From assembly GCA_002351925.1 (NCBI GenBank), contig DEHM01000004.1, positions 1 to 13,447 on the forward strand: 13,447 nucleotides of DNA. Direction: 5' to 3'. Source of the DNA: Bacteroidales bacterium UBA2800 (GTDB taxonomy: Bacteria; Bacteroidota; Bacteroidia; Bacteroidales; Paludibacteraceae). The notes under the pieces are model-generated. The model did no database searches. It was given only the letters and a program-made list of their open reading frames with translations, and was not told where the DNA came from. The stretch's first letter is position 1; every line of letters begins with the position of its first letter. The position numbers and the translations under genes were made by a program. This document shows, piece by piece, positions 6,654 to 13,447 of the stretch.

Positions 6654-7199
6654 CTAATTATTCCATTCTTGTTCAAGCATATATTGTTTTGCAAGATGTG
6701 AGGCAGAGGATAGATATTCATACAACCATTTATCAAGCGGCTGATCTACATATCCCTTTTCTTCTACGAAATCATACGTCAAAGATGCTATCATCCCCAA
6801 GCGAGGCTCAACGGCAATTATTCTATTTTGCACACAAGAAGGAGCAGAATCATCATTCCCCTCCCATTCAACCGCTGCCATTAAATAAAAATGCATTTCA
6901 TAATTTCTGCCTTGAAGCATATAATAGAATGCCTCGAACGTTTTGGCAAAAGTATAGAGGAATAATTGCATAGCATTTCTTTTTGTTTGCTCATATTCCT
7001 CAATCTTTTGAGCATCGATGGCATCTTTAACCATTTTGTTAATGCGGTCGTCAAGAAAGTCATCAAATTCATTCAAAATATCCGCACGGACTTCGATTGC
7101 GTTTTTTCCTGTTAAAATGGTACAATCTTTGTTTTCTGTGCGTCCTTTTGCGAGATTGTCAACAAACTCACGGAGTTCTTGCATTTCTTCTGGTTTCAT
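6654..7199 (-). CDS. Cassette protein of unknown function, helical (181 aa)
   Basis: Start chosen at ATG 7197-7199, 13 bases after the WYL stop; the open frame extends further upstream but would run into the WYL gene. The 181-residue product is acidic and largely helical: a first helix MKPEEMQELREFVDNLAKG, a long helix at about 37-75 containing LNEFDDFLDDRINKMVKDAI, and a C-terminal half rich in Tyr, Phe and Met (LFLYTFAKTFEAFYYMLQ). No membrane segment long enough to be confident, no signal peptide and no catalytic motif. It sits directly after the WYL regulator and so is probably a co-regulated effector or partner. I do not recognise the family. Confidence 0.8.
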   Translation of the reverse strand: MKPEEMQELREFVDNLAKGRTENKDCTILTGKNAIEVRADILNEFDDFLDDRINKMVKDAIDAQKIEEYEQTKRNAMQLFLYTFAKTFEAFYYMLQGRNYEMHFYLMAAVEWEGNDDSAPSCVQNRIIAVEPRLGMIASLTYDFVEEKGYVDQPLDKWLYEYLSSASHLAKQYMLEQEWNN

Positions 7200-7212
7200 A
7201 ATGATTAGATAT

Positions 7213-8145
7213 TTAGTGGTTATACTGTTTATTAGTTTTTGCTGCGTCTTTGGCAAAATCTTCGCGGAGCCATTTTGGTTCGTGGACTTCTAAGTTAGAG
7301 CCATAAGCATATAACTCACGCAGGAACTCGTCAGCCGGATAGAGATAGAAGCTGAAAGCCGGATAACCATTGATAGGCTCTATCTCTTTTTGCGAAGGAT
7401 GTAACGGTAAGGTGCGCAAATAGTGTGCTTGATCATCGCTAATGGAGATGACTATTTTCTGCGGTTGTTGCTGTTCGTCAAGCACCGTTACACCGTACGC
7501 ATCCTTAAAATATGCCTCTGCATCAAAGTTATCGGGGAGTTGGTATTTCTCTGTGGTTGGCTCAATAGCGTGGATACGATCAAGACCATATACGCGCATT
7601 TCGTCGATATCCGGTGCATAGACCAACACATACCACCGTTGCTTGAACATCTTGAGGCAATATGGCTCAACCGGGAATGTATATGGGCGCGGTTTACCGA
7701 AGCCTTGATAAGTCATTTGCAGCACGCATTTATCGCGCATAGCTTCGATGATGGGCGCAAGGAACTTTTCGCCTGAAGGGACAGGCTCAAACAGAATCTG
7801 GTCAGACAGTTCTTTGCTGTCCTTAAGCAGACTATCCATAGACATAAGATTTAGTAAACGAGAGCGCAGATCCGCATCGCGTATATCGGATGCCTCCTCA
7901 ATGTAATACTCATTGAAAGCATTACATTTGATATTGACGCGAAAAAGCATCTCGATTGTGCTTTTCCACCGGTGGAAATTACTCTCTGGGAGGTAATTTT
8001 GTTTATACTCGTTGGCGTTTGCGTGCGCCCACTTCTCGTCTATCGCCGCGCGTGATATAGGACCGCGTGCGATGGTGTTCAACAACCAGATATAGCAGTT
8101 GAAAAGATAAGCAGTTGATGATTTAAGTTTTTTCTTCGTTTCCAT
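7213..8145 (-). CDS. WYL-domain transcriptional regulator of the cassette
   Basis: A 310-residue regulator counted from ATG 8143-8145; an in-frame GTG at 8163 is a weaker alternative because it lies at the likely transcription start. Residues about 8-75 are helical and probably the DNA-binding domain. The WYL domain spans about 125-200 with MTYQGFGKPRPYTFPVEPY, then QRWYVLVYAPD (the W-Y-[LV] signature) and YGLDRI. A C-terminal WCX-like segment follows (IVISISDDQAHYLRTLPLHPSQ to the end). WYL proteins act as ligand-sensing regulators, often sensing nucleotides or single-stranded nucleic acid, and commonly control phage-defence and CRISPR loci. Here the gene is first in the cassette, behind promoter P1 whose sequence recurs before the LRR gene, so it probably controls both units. 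Family call is strong; ligand and target are inferred. Confidence 0.9.
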   Translation of the reverse strand: METKKKLKSSTAYLFNCYIWLLNTIARGPISRAAIDEKWAHANANEYKQNYLPESNFHRWKSTIEMLFRVNIKCNAFNEYYIEEASDIRDADLRSRLLNLMSMDSLLKDSKELSDQILFEPVPSGEKFLAPIIEAMRDKCVLQMTYQGFGKPRPYTFPVEPYCLKMFKQRWYVLVYAPDIDEMRVYGLDRIHAIEPTTEKYQLPDNFDAEAYFKDAYGVTVLDEQQQPQKIVISISDDQAHYLRTLPLHPSQKEIEPINGYPAFSFYLYPADEFLRELYAYGSNLEVHEPKWLREDFAKDAAKTNKQYNH

Positions 8146-8167
8146 GTGCGTTAAATTTTTCACGGTG

Positions 8168-8195
8168 CAAAATTACTGCTTCATACTCCCACAAA
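8168..8195 (-). promoter_or_regulatory. Cassette promoter P1 before the WYL gene
   Basis: On the minus strand TAATTTTG (8175 to 8168) matches TAnnTTTG, with TTTG (8195 to 8192) 16 bases upstream. The distance to the WYL ATG is about 22 bases, so the leader is very short. The same arrangement with identical spacing and near-identical boxes occurs at 5461-5488, pointing to common control. Confidence 0.7.
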
Positions 8196-8283
8196 CTGAA
8201 AGAGCGTGCAAATTTATAGATTTTTTTTCAAATATGCAAGTTTTTCTTCTCAATTCGTCCGGAATTGTGCATTTTGAAACAAA

Positions 8284-8309
8284 AATCCCGCGTTAGGGAT
8301 TGGAAGGGC
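8284..8309 (+). repeat. Direct repeat, copy B (right boundary), also a possible minus-strand terminator
   Basis: This copy matches 280-305 at 25 of 26 positions. Read on the minus strand it forms AATCCC, loop TAACGC, GGGATT and then TTTGTTT, i.e. a short 6-bp stem followed by U residues, placed downstream of the WG-repeat gene. Copy A has a mismatch in the stem and no T-run, so only this copy could act as a weak terminator. The shared sequence extends ten bases beyond the hairpin, which termination alone does not explain. Confidence 0.7.
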
Positions 8310-8329
8310 TACGGTATTGTACCCTCTTA

Positions 8330-8372
8330 GGCGGAGGCCGCTTCTCCCGTTCCGTCGGGAGAACGCTCCGCC
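8330..8372. repeat. Large imperfect hairpin in the boundary region
   Basis: Outer arms GGCGGAG (8330-8336) and CTCCGCC (8366-8372) enclose an inner perfect 8-bp stem TTCTCCCG / CGGGAGAA (8342-8349, 8356-8363) with a 6-base loop; a small asymmetric bulge separates the two. No T-run follows on either side, so it is not a standard terminator. It resembles dispersed palindromic repeats (REP/BIME type), but no second copy is in the window. Confidence 0.65.
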
Positions 8373-8464
8373 CCTTTAAGCCCGACCTCGTCGAGTCAGA
8401 GAACATCCGACCAAAGACGAAATGGACGGAGAAGGAACGGCGTTTGGCAGGATTGCCGGAAGCA

Positions 8465-9082
8465 TTACTCTACGTACGTCACATAACTTCCCCGGATGCA
8501 TTTCCATGTACCGTTGTTGAGGAGCATGATATTGTCGCCATAAACACCGTCAATCTTGTTGCCGCTTGCGTCCACAGCATACCAATTTGAACCTTGCTTG
8601 ACGCAAAAATAGCCGTTTCCGAACATCTGAGGAATCTCATAGGAATAGGTTTCTACTTTGCGTCCCGAACAATGGAAGATGTCCCAGTAGTCTCCCGAAC
8701 GCTGAATGGTCACGTATCCAAACGGATAATACAATATCTCCTTGCCGTAGATGCCATCCACCAAGTCGCCGTCTTCGTCTGCGAGGTACCATGTGTTGCC
8801 CCGGCGGACGCGGTAATAGCCGTTGTAAAGCACGTTGATTTCATCGCCGTAAAGAATAGAATAGCCGTTGCGATAGATATAGACCCTTCTGCCGGAGATG
8901 CGCACCTGGCAGCCATTCCGCAAGTCCTGGTAGTGCTCCGTGCAGTATTCAGGTTTGCGGGTGGTCATCTCGTAGTCGGTATCCTCGAACCACAAGTCGT
9001 ATTTGTCCGACACGACATACTGTGCGGACATCGTCAGGCTTGCCATCAGAACGAAGCAAAGAGTAAGCAGTCTTGTTTTCAT
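8465..9082 (-). CDS. Secreted WG-repeat-like protein
   Basis: A 205-residue protein from ATG 9080-9082, chosen because it places a clean signal peptide (MKTRLLTLCFVLMASLTMSAQ) at the very N-terminus; an ATG at 9109 would add nine residues before it. The mature part contains repeating aromatic-glycine units about 80 residues apart: GYYRVRRGNTWYLADEDGDL followed by VDGIYG, and GYFCVKQGSNWYAVDASGNK followed by IDGVYG, with weaker units (GYVTIQRSGDYWDIF). This is the pattern of WG-type beta repeats, which form surface or periplasmic binding modules. Function unknown. Transcription probably starts at the promoter at 9273-9302 and passes through a decayed gene first. Confidence 0.85.
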   Translation of the reverse strand: MKTRLLTLCFVLMASLTMSAQYVVSDKYDLWFEDTDYEMTTRKPEYCTEHYQDLRNGCQVRISGRRVYIYRNGYSILYGDEINVLYNGYYRVRRGNTWYLADEDGDLVDGIYGKEILYYPFGYVTIQRSGDYWDIFHCSGRKVETYSYEIPQMFGNGYFCVKQGSNWYAVDASGNKIDGVYGDNIMLLNNGTWKCIRGSYVTYVE

Positions 9083-9145
9083 AAGGCGATTATTTTGAGG
9101 GTGAAACATGTTTGTCTATCTATTACAAATCATGTGCCAAAGACG

Positions 9146-9249
9146 CTACTGCTTGATGTGTTTTTCCAGCCAGCGGCAGAGTTCGGCTACTTGCTCCGGG
9201 GTGTTGCCACATGCTGGCTATTCCCCGTGGCGGAGAAATAATATATCAT
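9146..9249 (-). pseudogene. Remnant of a flavodoxin/EFR1-type gene (N- and C-terminal scraps)
   Basis: From ATG 9247-9249 the minus strand encodes MIYYFSATGNSQHVA, the hallmark phosphate-binding-loop start of flavodoxin-like EFR1 ferredoxin-fusion proteins (MIYYFSGTGNSxxVA). The frame then runs into a TAG at 9187-9189. In the next frame, from about 9205, it reads NTPEQVAELCRWLEKHIKQ and a stop at 9146-9148, a plausible C-terminal helix. The normal protein is several times longer, so nearly the whole middle has been deleted with a frame change. The gene's own promoter (9273-9302) is intact about 20 bases upstream. The N-terminal part is clear; the origin of the C-terminal scrap is inferred. 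Confidence 0.6.
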
Positions 9250-9272
9250 GGTTGTTTATTCATTTGCGACTG

Positions 9273-9302
9273 CAAAGGTACAACTTTTGGGGAATTATGC
9301 AA
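9273..9302 (-). promoter_or_regulatory. Consensus Bacteroidota promoter
   Basis: On the minus strand TACCTTTG (9280 to 9273) follows TTG (9302 to 9300) with exactly 19 bases between, matching the -33/-7 pattern of the primary sigma factor in Bacteroidota. It once served the flavodoxin-like gene and now probably drives the WG-repeat gene with a leader of about 180 bases. Confidence 0.8.
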
Positions 9303-9325
9303 GTTTTTATGTAATTATTACTATT

Positions 9326-9712
9326 TTACCGTTCATATAGTTCGATCGGCAGATCGTCCGGGTCGGAGAAAAAGACGAAACGCTTGTGCGTGTACTCGTC
9401 CGTGCGGATGGGCTCATGCGCAATTCCTTTTTCTGTCAGTTCACGTTCTGCCGCTTCTATATCATCCACCTCAAATGCCAAATGTCGCAACCCTACTGCC
9501 TCGGGGTAGGATGGTCGCGGTGGCGGAGAAGGAAAGGAAAACAACTCAATGACATAACTTCCGTTCAGCGACAAATCGGCTTTCCATGACTGCCGTGTTT
9601 CGCGGAAATGCTCCGCCATAACTTCCAACCCCAGCACTTCGGTATAAAAGCGTTTGCTCCGCTCATAGTTGGAACAGATGATGGCGATATGATGTACTTT
9701 GTTCAGGTGCAT
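9326..9712 (-). CDS. VOC-superfamily (glyoxalase-like) protein, YaeR/GloA2 type
   Basis: A 128-residue protein starting at ATG 9710-9712 (MHLNKVHHIAIICSNYERS). It has the two beta-alpha-beta-beta-beta modules of the vicinal-oxygen-chelate fold: HHIAI at 7-11 with the first metal-ligand His, SKRFYTEVLGLEV, then VIELFSFP at about 57-64, GLRHLAFEVDD at about 74-84 with the second His, and PIELYE at the end supplying the last Glu. The pattern and length fit the YaeR/GloA2 group, thought to act on small metabolites such as methylglyoxal adducts, though the substrate is not established. It ends the probable amino-acid transporter / phosphatase transcription unit and is preceded by a tiny ORF with a 49-base gap. 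Family call is strong. Confidence 0.92.
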   Translation of the reverse strand: MHLNKVHHIAIICSNYERSKRFYTEVLGLEVMAEHFRETRQSWKADLSLNGSYVIELFSFPSPPPRPSYPEAVGLRHLAFEVDDIEAAERELTEKGIAHEPIRTDEYTHKRFVFFSDPDDLPIELYER

Positions 9713-9761
9713 AGATACTATTTTAATTAATTTTTTTCTGCTTTGGGCGATGTTATCAGGT

Positions 9762-9875
9762 TTAATGTCCGCGAACAAACTGCCCTTCGGGCTGATATTC
9801 GAGGAAGCAACTATCCTCCTGCTGCTCCTCGTCCATCGCTAGCTGCTGTTGCGCTATGTACTCGTCGTAAGTCAT
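9762..9875 (-). CDS. Small ORF (37 aa) overlapping the end of the exonuclease remnant
   Basis: ATG 9873-9875 overlaps the TGA of the exonuclease remnant (ATGA), a classic coupling arrangement. The product MTYDEYIAQQQLAMDEEQQ... is acidic and Gln/Glu-rich and ends QPEGQFVRGH. No family is recognised. The frame is open further upstream (to 10025), but that part is Cys/Arg-rich and reads as the wrong frame of the exonuclease, so it is not included. It may be a real small gene left after the upstream gene decayed, or may be untranslated now. Confidence 0.4.
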   Translation of the reverse strand: MTYDEYIAQQQLAMDEEQQEDSCFLEYQPEGQFVRGH

Positions 9876-10021
9876 AAAATCTGCAATGCAATAATAGCGC
9901 ATGCCTCGGCATCGGCAAGGGTATGGTGGTGGTTCGTCATTTCGTAGCCGCAATAACCGGCACGTACAGTAGCATGACAGCAAACGCCCACGGCGAACCC
10001 AGCACAAGCGGCATAGGGAGT
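9872..10021 (-). pseudogene. C-terminal remnant of a DEDDh 3'-5' exonuclease
   Basis: The minus-strand frame ending at TGA 9872-9874 reads HATVRAGYCGYEMTNHHH then TLADAEACAIIALQIL. This matches the end of DnaQ-like exonucleases, including the Exo III motif H-x4-D (HHTLAD) and the DAEAC signature. Resemblance begins near 9976; before that the frame continues to about 10021 without clear similarity and no start codon is available for a complete protein. The catalytic Exo I (DxE) and Exo II motifs, which should lie about 100 residues earlier, are absent; the phosphatase gene ends there instead. This is therefore a truncated, non-functional leftover. Confidence 0.65.
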
Positions 10022-10042
10022 GCATAAAAATGCGTTATTGGA

Positions 10043-12112
10043 TTAGTTTGCTACTTTCTTTACCAGCGTGAGGATGTTCTTGCCCTCCACGCGTTCGTAG
10101 CGGATTTCGTCCATGAGTTGGCGCACAAGGTGTATGCCCAAGCCGCCTATCTCCCGGTCCTCCGCCGCGAGCGATGTGTCCGCCTCTTTCTGTTTCGTCG
10201 GGTCGAAAGGTATGCCGGAGTCGGAGACGGTGAAGATCAGTTGCTTGCCGTGTTCGTCTTCAGTCTCGGTATATTCGACAAACACTTTGCCGTCCTTACG
10301 TCCCGGGTAGGCATAGAGCATGACGTTGCATACCACCTCCTCCAAGGCGAGGTTGATAGGCATGTTCAGTTCCTCGGGCACATGCAATCCGTCCACCCAT
10401 TCGGAGAGGGTTGGAATCTGCTGTATGTCGTTGCGCATGACGATGGCCGATATCTGGTAACGGATGGCAAGCAGGGTGAGGTCGTCGCTCTGCGGCGCTC
10501 CGTTGACGAAGGCATCGACATCTTTCTGGAAAGTCTCTACGAGGTCTCTCGGCGGCATGCCGTCGGTGGTGGCGAGCAGGTTCAGCATCCGTTCCTCGCC
10601 GTACTGGGCATGTACTTTGTTCTCCGCCTCGGTGAGTCCGTCGGTGTAGAGGAAGAGCGTGTCGCCGCGTTGTATCTGCGTAGTCTGGCCGACATACTCG
10701 AAGCCGCCCATGATACCTATCGGCAGGTTCGGCAGCACCTCCAACTGACGGCTCTCCCGCTTGTGTACCAATACGGGGGCATTGTGTCCGCCGTTGCAGT
10801 AATCGAGCACGCCGGTCTCCATGTCGAGCACGCCGATAAAGAGGGTGGCGAACATGTCCTGTTCATTCTGCTCGGTGAGAGGGTCGTTCATCTGGCGCAT
10901 GATTTGGTCGGCATGTTCCTCATGCGCTGTGACGCTGCGGAAGAGCGAACGGATCATCGCCATCACCAACGACGCAGGCACTCCCTTGCCGCTCACGTCG
11001 CCCACGCAGAAGAAGAGTTTGTCGTGGCGGACATAGAAATCATACAGGTCGCCGCCTACCTCTTTGGCGGGATGCACCACACCGTATATATTCAGGTCCG
11101 GACGGTCCACGAAGGGCGGGAACACCTTGGGCAGCATGGCGCTCTGGATGGTCTGCGCGATCTCCAGTTCGCCTTCCATACGCTCCTTCTGGTTGTTGAT
11201 CTCAATCATCTTGTAGGCGTTCTTGGTGCTACGGTACATGATAAACACTAACAGAGCAAGGCTGATCAGCATGAGGATATTCACAATCAGCCCGATGCGC
11301 TTGAGGTCGGCATACAGGATGTCCTCCGGGATGATGATAGACAGTTTCCATCCCGTAGCTTCAATCTCCTCGTCAAAGATAAGGTATTTGCGTCCGGGCA
11401 CGGTGTCCGGCGTGACGATATCTTTGCCGGAAGCCGTGTAGATGGAGTAATAACTGTCCGGATAGACCTGCAGGTAATCGAAGATGAACTTCAGTTTGCT
11501 GAGCGAAATGTCGATACAAACGACTCCCACTACACGGTTGCCGGCATCGCGGACGGGATAGGAACAGGTGACGACGATAGCATGCGCGCCCTCGTTGTCC
11601 GCGTAGGGGTTCGACCAATAGGCATGGTCTATTGTGAGACCGTTGTTGAACCACTCCGACCGGGTGTAGTCGTGGTCGGCTCCGCCTATCTGACGGATGG
11701 CAAAACCCTTCTCGGTCCGTTCGTTGCGGGTGGCATAGACCTCGTACCAGTGGCCCTTTTGCGGGTAATAATCCGGCACAAAAGCTATTCCTGCCCCCTC
11801 TACGCTCTCCAGCGTCTCGAACAAGGTGTTCACGCATCCCGGCATGGCATCGGGGTTGTTCAGGCAGAACTCCGCCATCTTGGCAAGCATCTTGGCAGCG
11901 GCTTCCAGCTCCACGGCGGCGGTGTTGATTTCCTGTTCCGCCGACCGCAGCTCGGATTGTGCGCGATAGACGGCATCCGCTTTGATGGTGGCACGCGTGT
12001 AGAAATACTGTACGCAGGCAATCGACTCCATCGCCAGTATGGCGACGAGCATCAGCCACAGTCCTGCATGTGACCGCAAGGGGTGCTTGTTAAACTTTTC
12101 TTTCGGGTTCAT
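10043..12112 (-). CDS. Membrane-bound SpoIIE/RsbU-type PP2C phosphatase with dCache sensor and GHKL kinase domain
   Basis: A 689-residue signalling protein. Order: membrane helix 18-38; extracytoplasmic dCache-like sensor 40-265, with WSNPY at 166-170 and the GVVCIDIS strand at 196-203; membrane helix 272-294; a helical linker with ERMEGELEIAQTIQSAMLP; PP2C phosphatase domain 340-552 with metal-binding Asp residues in GGDLYDF (355), GDVSGKG (372), YTDGLTEA (491) and QSDDLT (543-544); and a GHKL ATPase domain 560-685 with N-box EEVVCNVMLYAY, DSGIPFDP and GGLGIHLV. In known systems the phosphatase dephosphorylates an anti-anti-sigma factor and a GHKL partner phosphorylates it or binds a sigma factor; here both are fused. 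It follows the transporter ATPase by 21 bases, suggesting that the sensor reports on the transported ligand. No STAS partner is in the window. Confidence 0.93.
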   Translation of the reverse strand: MNPKEKFNKHPLRSHAGLWLMLVAILAMESIACVQYFYTRATIKADAVYRAQSELRSAEQEINTAAVELEAAAKMLAKMAEFCLNNPDAMPGCVNTLFETLESVEGAGIAFVPDYYPQKGHWYEVYATRNERTEKGFAIRQIGGADHDYTRSEWFNNGLTIDHAYWSNPYADNEGAHAIVVTCSYPVRDAGNRVVGVVCIDISLSKLKFIFDYLQVYPDSYYSIYTASGKDIVTPDTVPGRKYLIFDEEIEATGWKLSIIIPEDILYADLKRIGLIVNILMLISLALLVFIMYRSTKNAYKMIEINNQKERMEGELEIAQTIQSAMLPKVFPPFVDRPDLNIYGVVHPAKEVGGDLYDFYVRHDKLFFCVGDVSGKGVPASLVMAMIRSLFRSVTAHEEHADQIMRQMNDPLTEQNEQDMFATLFIGVLDMETGVLDYCNGGHNAPVLVHKRESRQLEVLPNLPIGIMGGFEYVGQTTQIQRGDTLFLYTDGLTEAENKVHAQYGEERMLNLLATTDGMPPRDLVETFQKDVDAFVNGAPQSDDLTLLAIRYQISAIVMRNDIQQIPTLSEWVDGLHVPEELNMPINLALEEVVCNVMLYAYPGRKDGKVFVEYTETEDEHGKQLIFTVSDSGIPFDPTKQKEADTSLAAEDREIGGLGIHLVRQLMDEIRYERVEGKNILTLVKKVAN

Positions 12113-12133
12113 AGATATTATTGTTTCTATGGG

Positions 12134-13195
<1,062 letters not shown>

Positions 13196-13204
<9 letters not shown>

Positions 13205-13245
13205 TTTGTCATTTACCATTTGGTCATTTACCATTTGGTCATTTA
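13196..13245. repeat. 15-base tandem repeat at the ATPase translation start
   Basis: The plus-strand unit GTCATTTACCATTTG is present about 3.3 times. On the minus strand each unit (ATGGTAAATGACCAA) offers an in-frame ATG and, in another frame, TAA-ATG. The array spans the junction of permease stop and ATPase start, so copy-number change would alter the number of possible start codons without shifting the frame. Confidence 0.8.
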
Positions 13246-13258
13246 TTTAGGCATTTAA

Positions 13259-13447
13259 TCATTTGCGCAGGAGGCAGAGGCTCAGCGTTTTGCGGATGAG
13301 CCAGGCGAGGATGAAATAGATAATCGTGATGACGAGCAGCGGGATGAGTGCATCGAACGTGCGGGAACGGATGAGGTCACTGGCACGCGTGAGGTCGGCT
13401 ATGGCTATATACCCCACGATGGAGGTGTTCTTCAGCAGCGAGATACA
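13259..13447 (-). CDS. Polar amino-acid ABC transporter permease, C-terminal fragment
   Basis: The minus-strand frame is open from the window edge to TGA at 13259-13261, giving the last 62 residues; the start is outside. It reads SLLKNTSIVGYIAIADLTRASDLIRSR then a membrane helix (ALIPLLVITIIYFILAWLI) and a basic end. The LKNTS-[IL]-V-GYIA-x-x-DLT-x-A stretch is the conserved cytoplasmic coupling loop and following region of GlnP/HisM-type permeases. The ATPase that couples to it follows after the tandem repeat, so the two form one transporter; a periplasmic binding protein is expected further upstream, either separate or fused to the permease. Confidence 0.9.
   Translation of the reverse strand, partial: CISLLKNTSIVGYIAIADLTRASDLIRSRTFDALIPLLVITIIYFILAWLIRKTLSLCLLRK

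Larger units (their letters stand above)
8196..8464. other. Gene-free boundary region between cassette and right flank
   Basis: No convincing gene is present between the WYL start and the WG-repeat gene stop (8146-8464). The left part holds promoter P1 and an A/T-rich stretch with a 6-bp inverted repeat (CAATTC at 8251-8256, GAATTG at 8262-8267). Base composition changes sharply near 8284 where direct-repeat copy B begins. The right part is GC-rich, carries a large hairpin at 8330-8372, and about 90 bases with open frames but no family resemblance. Confidence 0.6.

Noticed and set aside
8300..8590. Plus-strand open frame across the boundary hairpin
   Set aside because: It runs through the hairpin and into the 3' end of the WG-repeat gene; the sequence shows no family resemblance and the openness is explained by GC-rich composition.
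8594..9241. Plus-strand open frame opposite the WG-repeat gene
   Set aside because: The minus-strand product has a signal peptide and internal repeats, whereas this frame shows none and crosses the flavodoxin-like remnant.
9876..10025. Upstream extension of the 37-residue ORF (Cys/Arg-rich)
   Set aside because: The composition is abnormal, and the neighbouring frame encodes recognisable exonuclease sequence in the same place, so the extension is the wrong frame.
10118..11251. Long plus-strand open frame opposite the phosphatase gene
   Set aside because: It is rich in His, Val, Arg and Gly without any family motif, and lies entirely opposite a gene with complete PP2C and GHKL motifs; it is an antisense shadow in GC-rich DNA.

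Overview
The window most likely comes from a member of the Bacteroidales. The non-E. coli promoter pattern TTG-N19-TAnnTTTG is visible at 9273-9302, secreted proteins start with short signal peptides ending in G/A-Q, Shine-Dalgarno sites are mostly absent, and the gene content is typical of the order. Almost everything is read from the minus strand. Only a 5'-truncated HxlR-type regulator at the left edge is on the plus strand.

Three regions can be told apart. (1) 1-276: the end of the HxlR regulator. (2) About 280-8310: an AT-rich minus-strand cassette bracketed by two direct copies (25 of 26 bases identical) of a short sequence at 280-305 and 8284-8309. It starts at a promoter before a WYL-domain regulator (8145), followed by an unrecognised helical protein, a protein with uracil-DNA-glycosylase-like motifs and a small basic protein. 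A second promoter of nearly the same sequence, overlapping a terminator-like hairpin (5436-5488), then feeds a leucine-rich-repeat protein, a soluble FtsK-type DNA translocase motor, a DnaB/RecA-fold protein with a damaged P-loop, a small helical protein and a 212-residue unknown. Two paralogous secreted proteins and a good rho-independent terminator (362-400) close the cassette. (3) About 8310-13447: GC-richer DNA with a secreted WG-repeat-like protein, remnants of a flavodoxin/EFR1-type gene and of a DEDDh exonuclease, a VOC-family protein, a large membrane-bound SpoIIE/PP2C phosphatase with a fused GHKL kinase domain, and the ATPase and C-terminal permease fragment of a polar amino-acid ABC transporter.

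The right-hand genes probably form one transcription unit: permease, ATPase with an unusual C-terminal extension, phosphatase, then small genes and VOC protein. This would link amino-acid uptake to a sensor-phosphatase / anti-sigma-type switch. The left cassette is the accessory, possibly undescribed, part. A WYL regulator with a matched pair of promoters, a membrane-free FtsK motor next to an apparently inactive DnaB-like partner, and several lineage-specific small proteins suggest a regulated nucleic-acid-handling module, perhaps a defence or element-maintenance system. That function is inference; no integrase, transposase, nuclease or toxin of a known class is visible. No tRNA, rRNA or CRISPR array was recognised.
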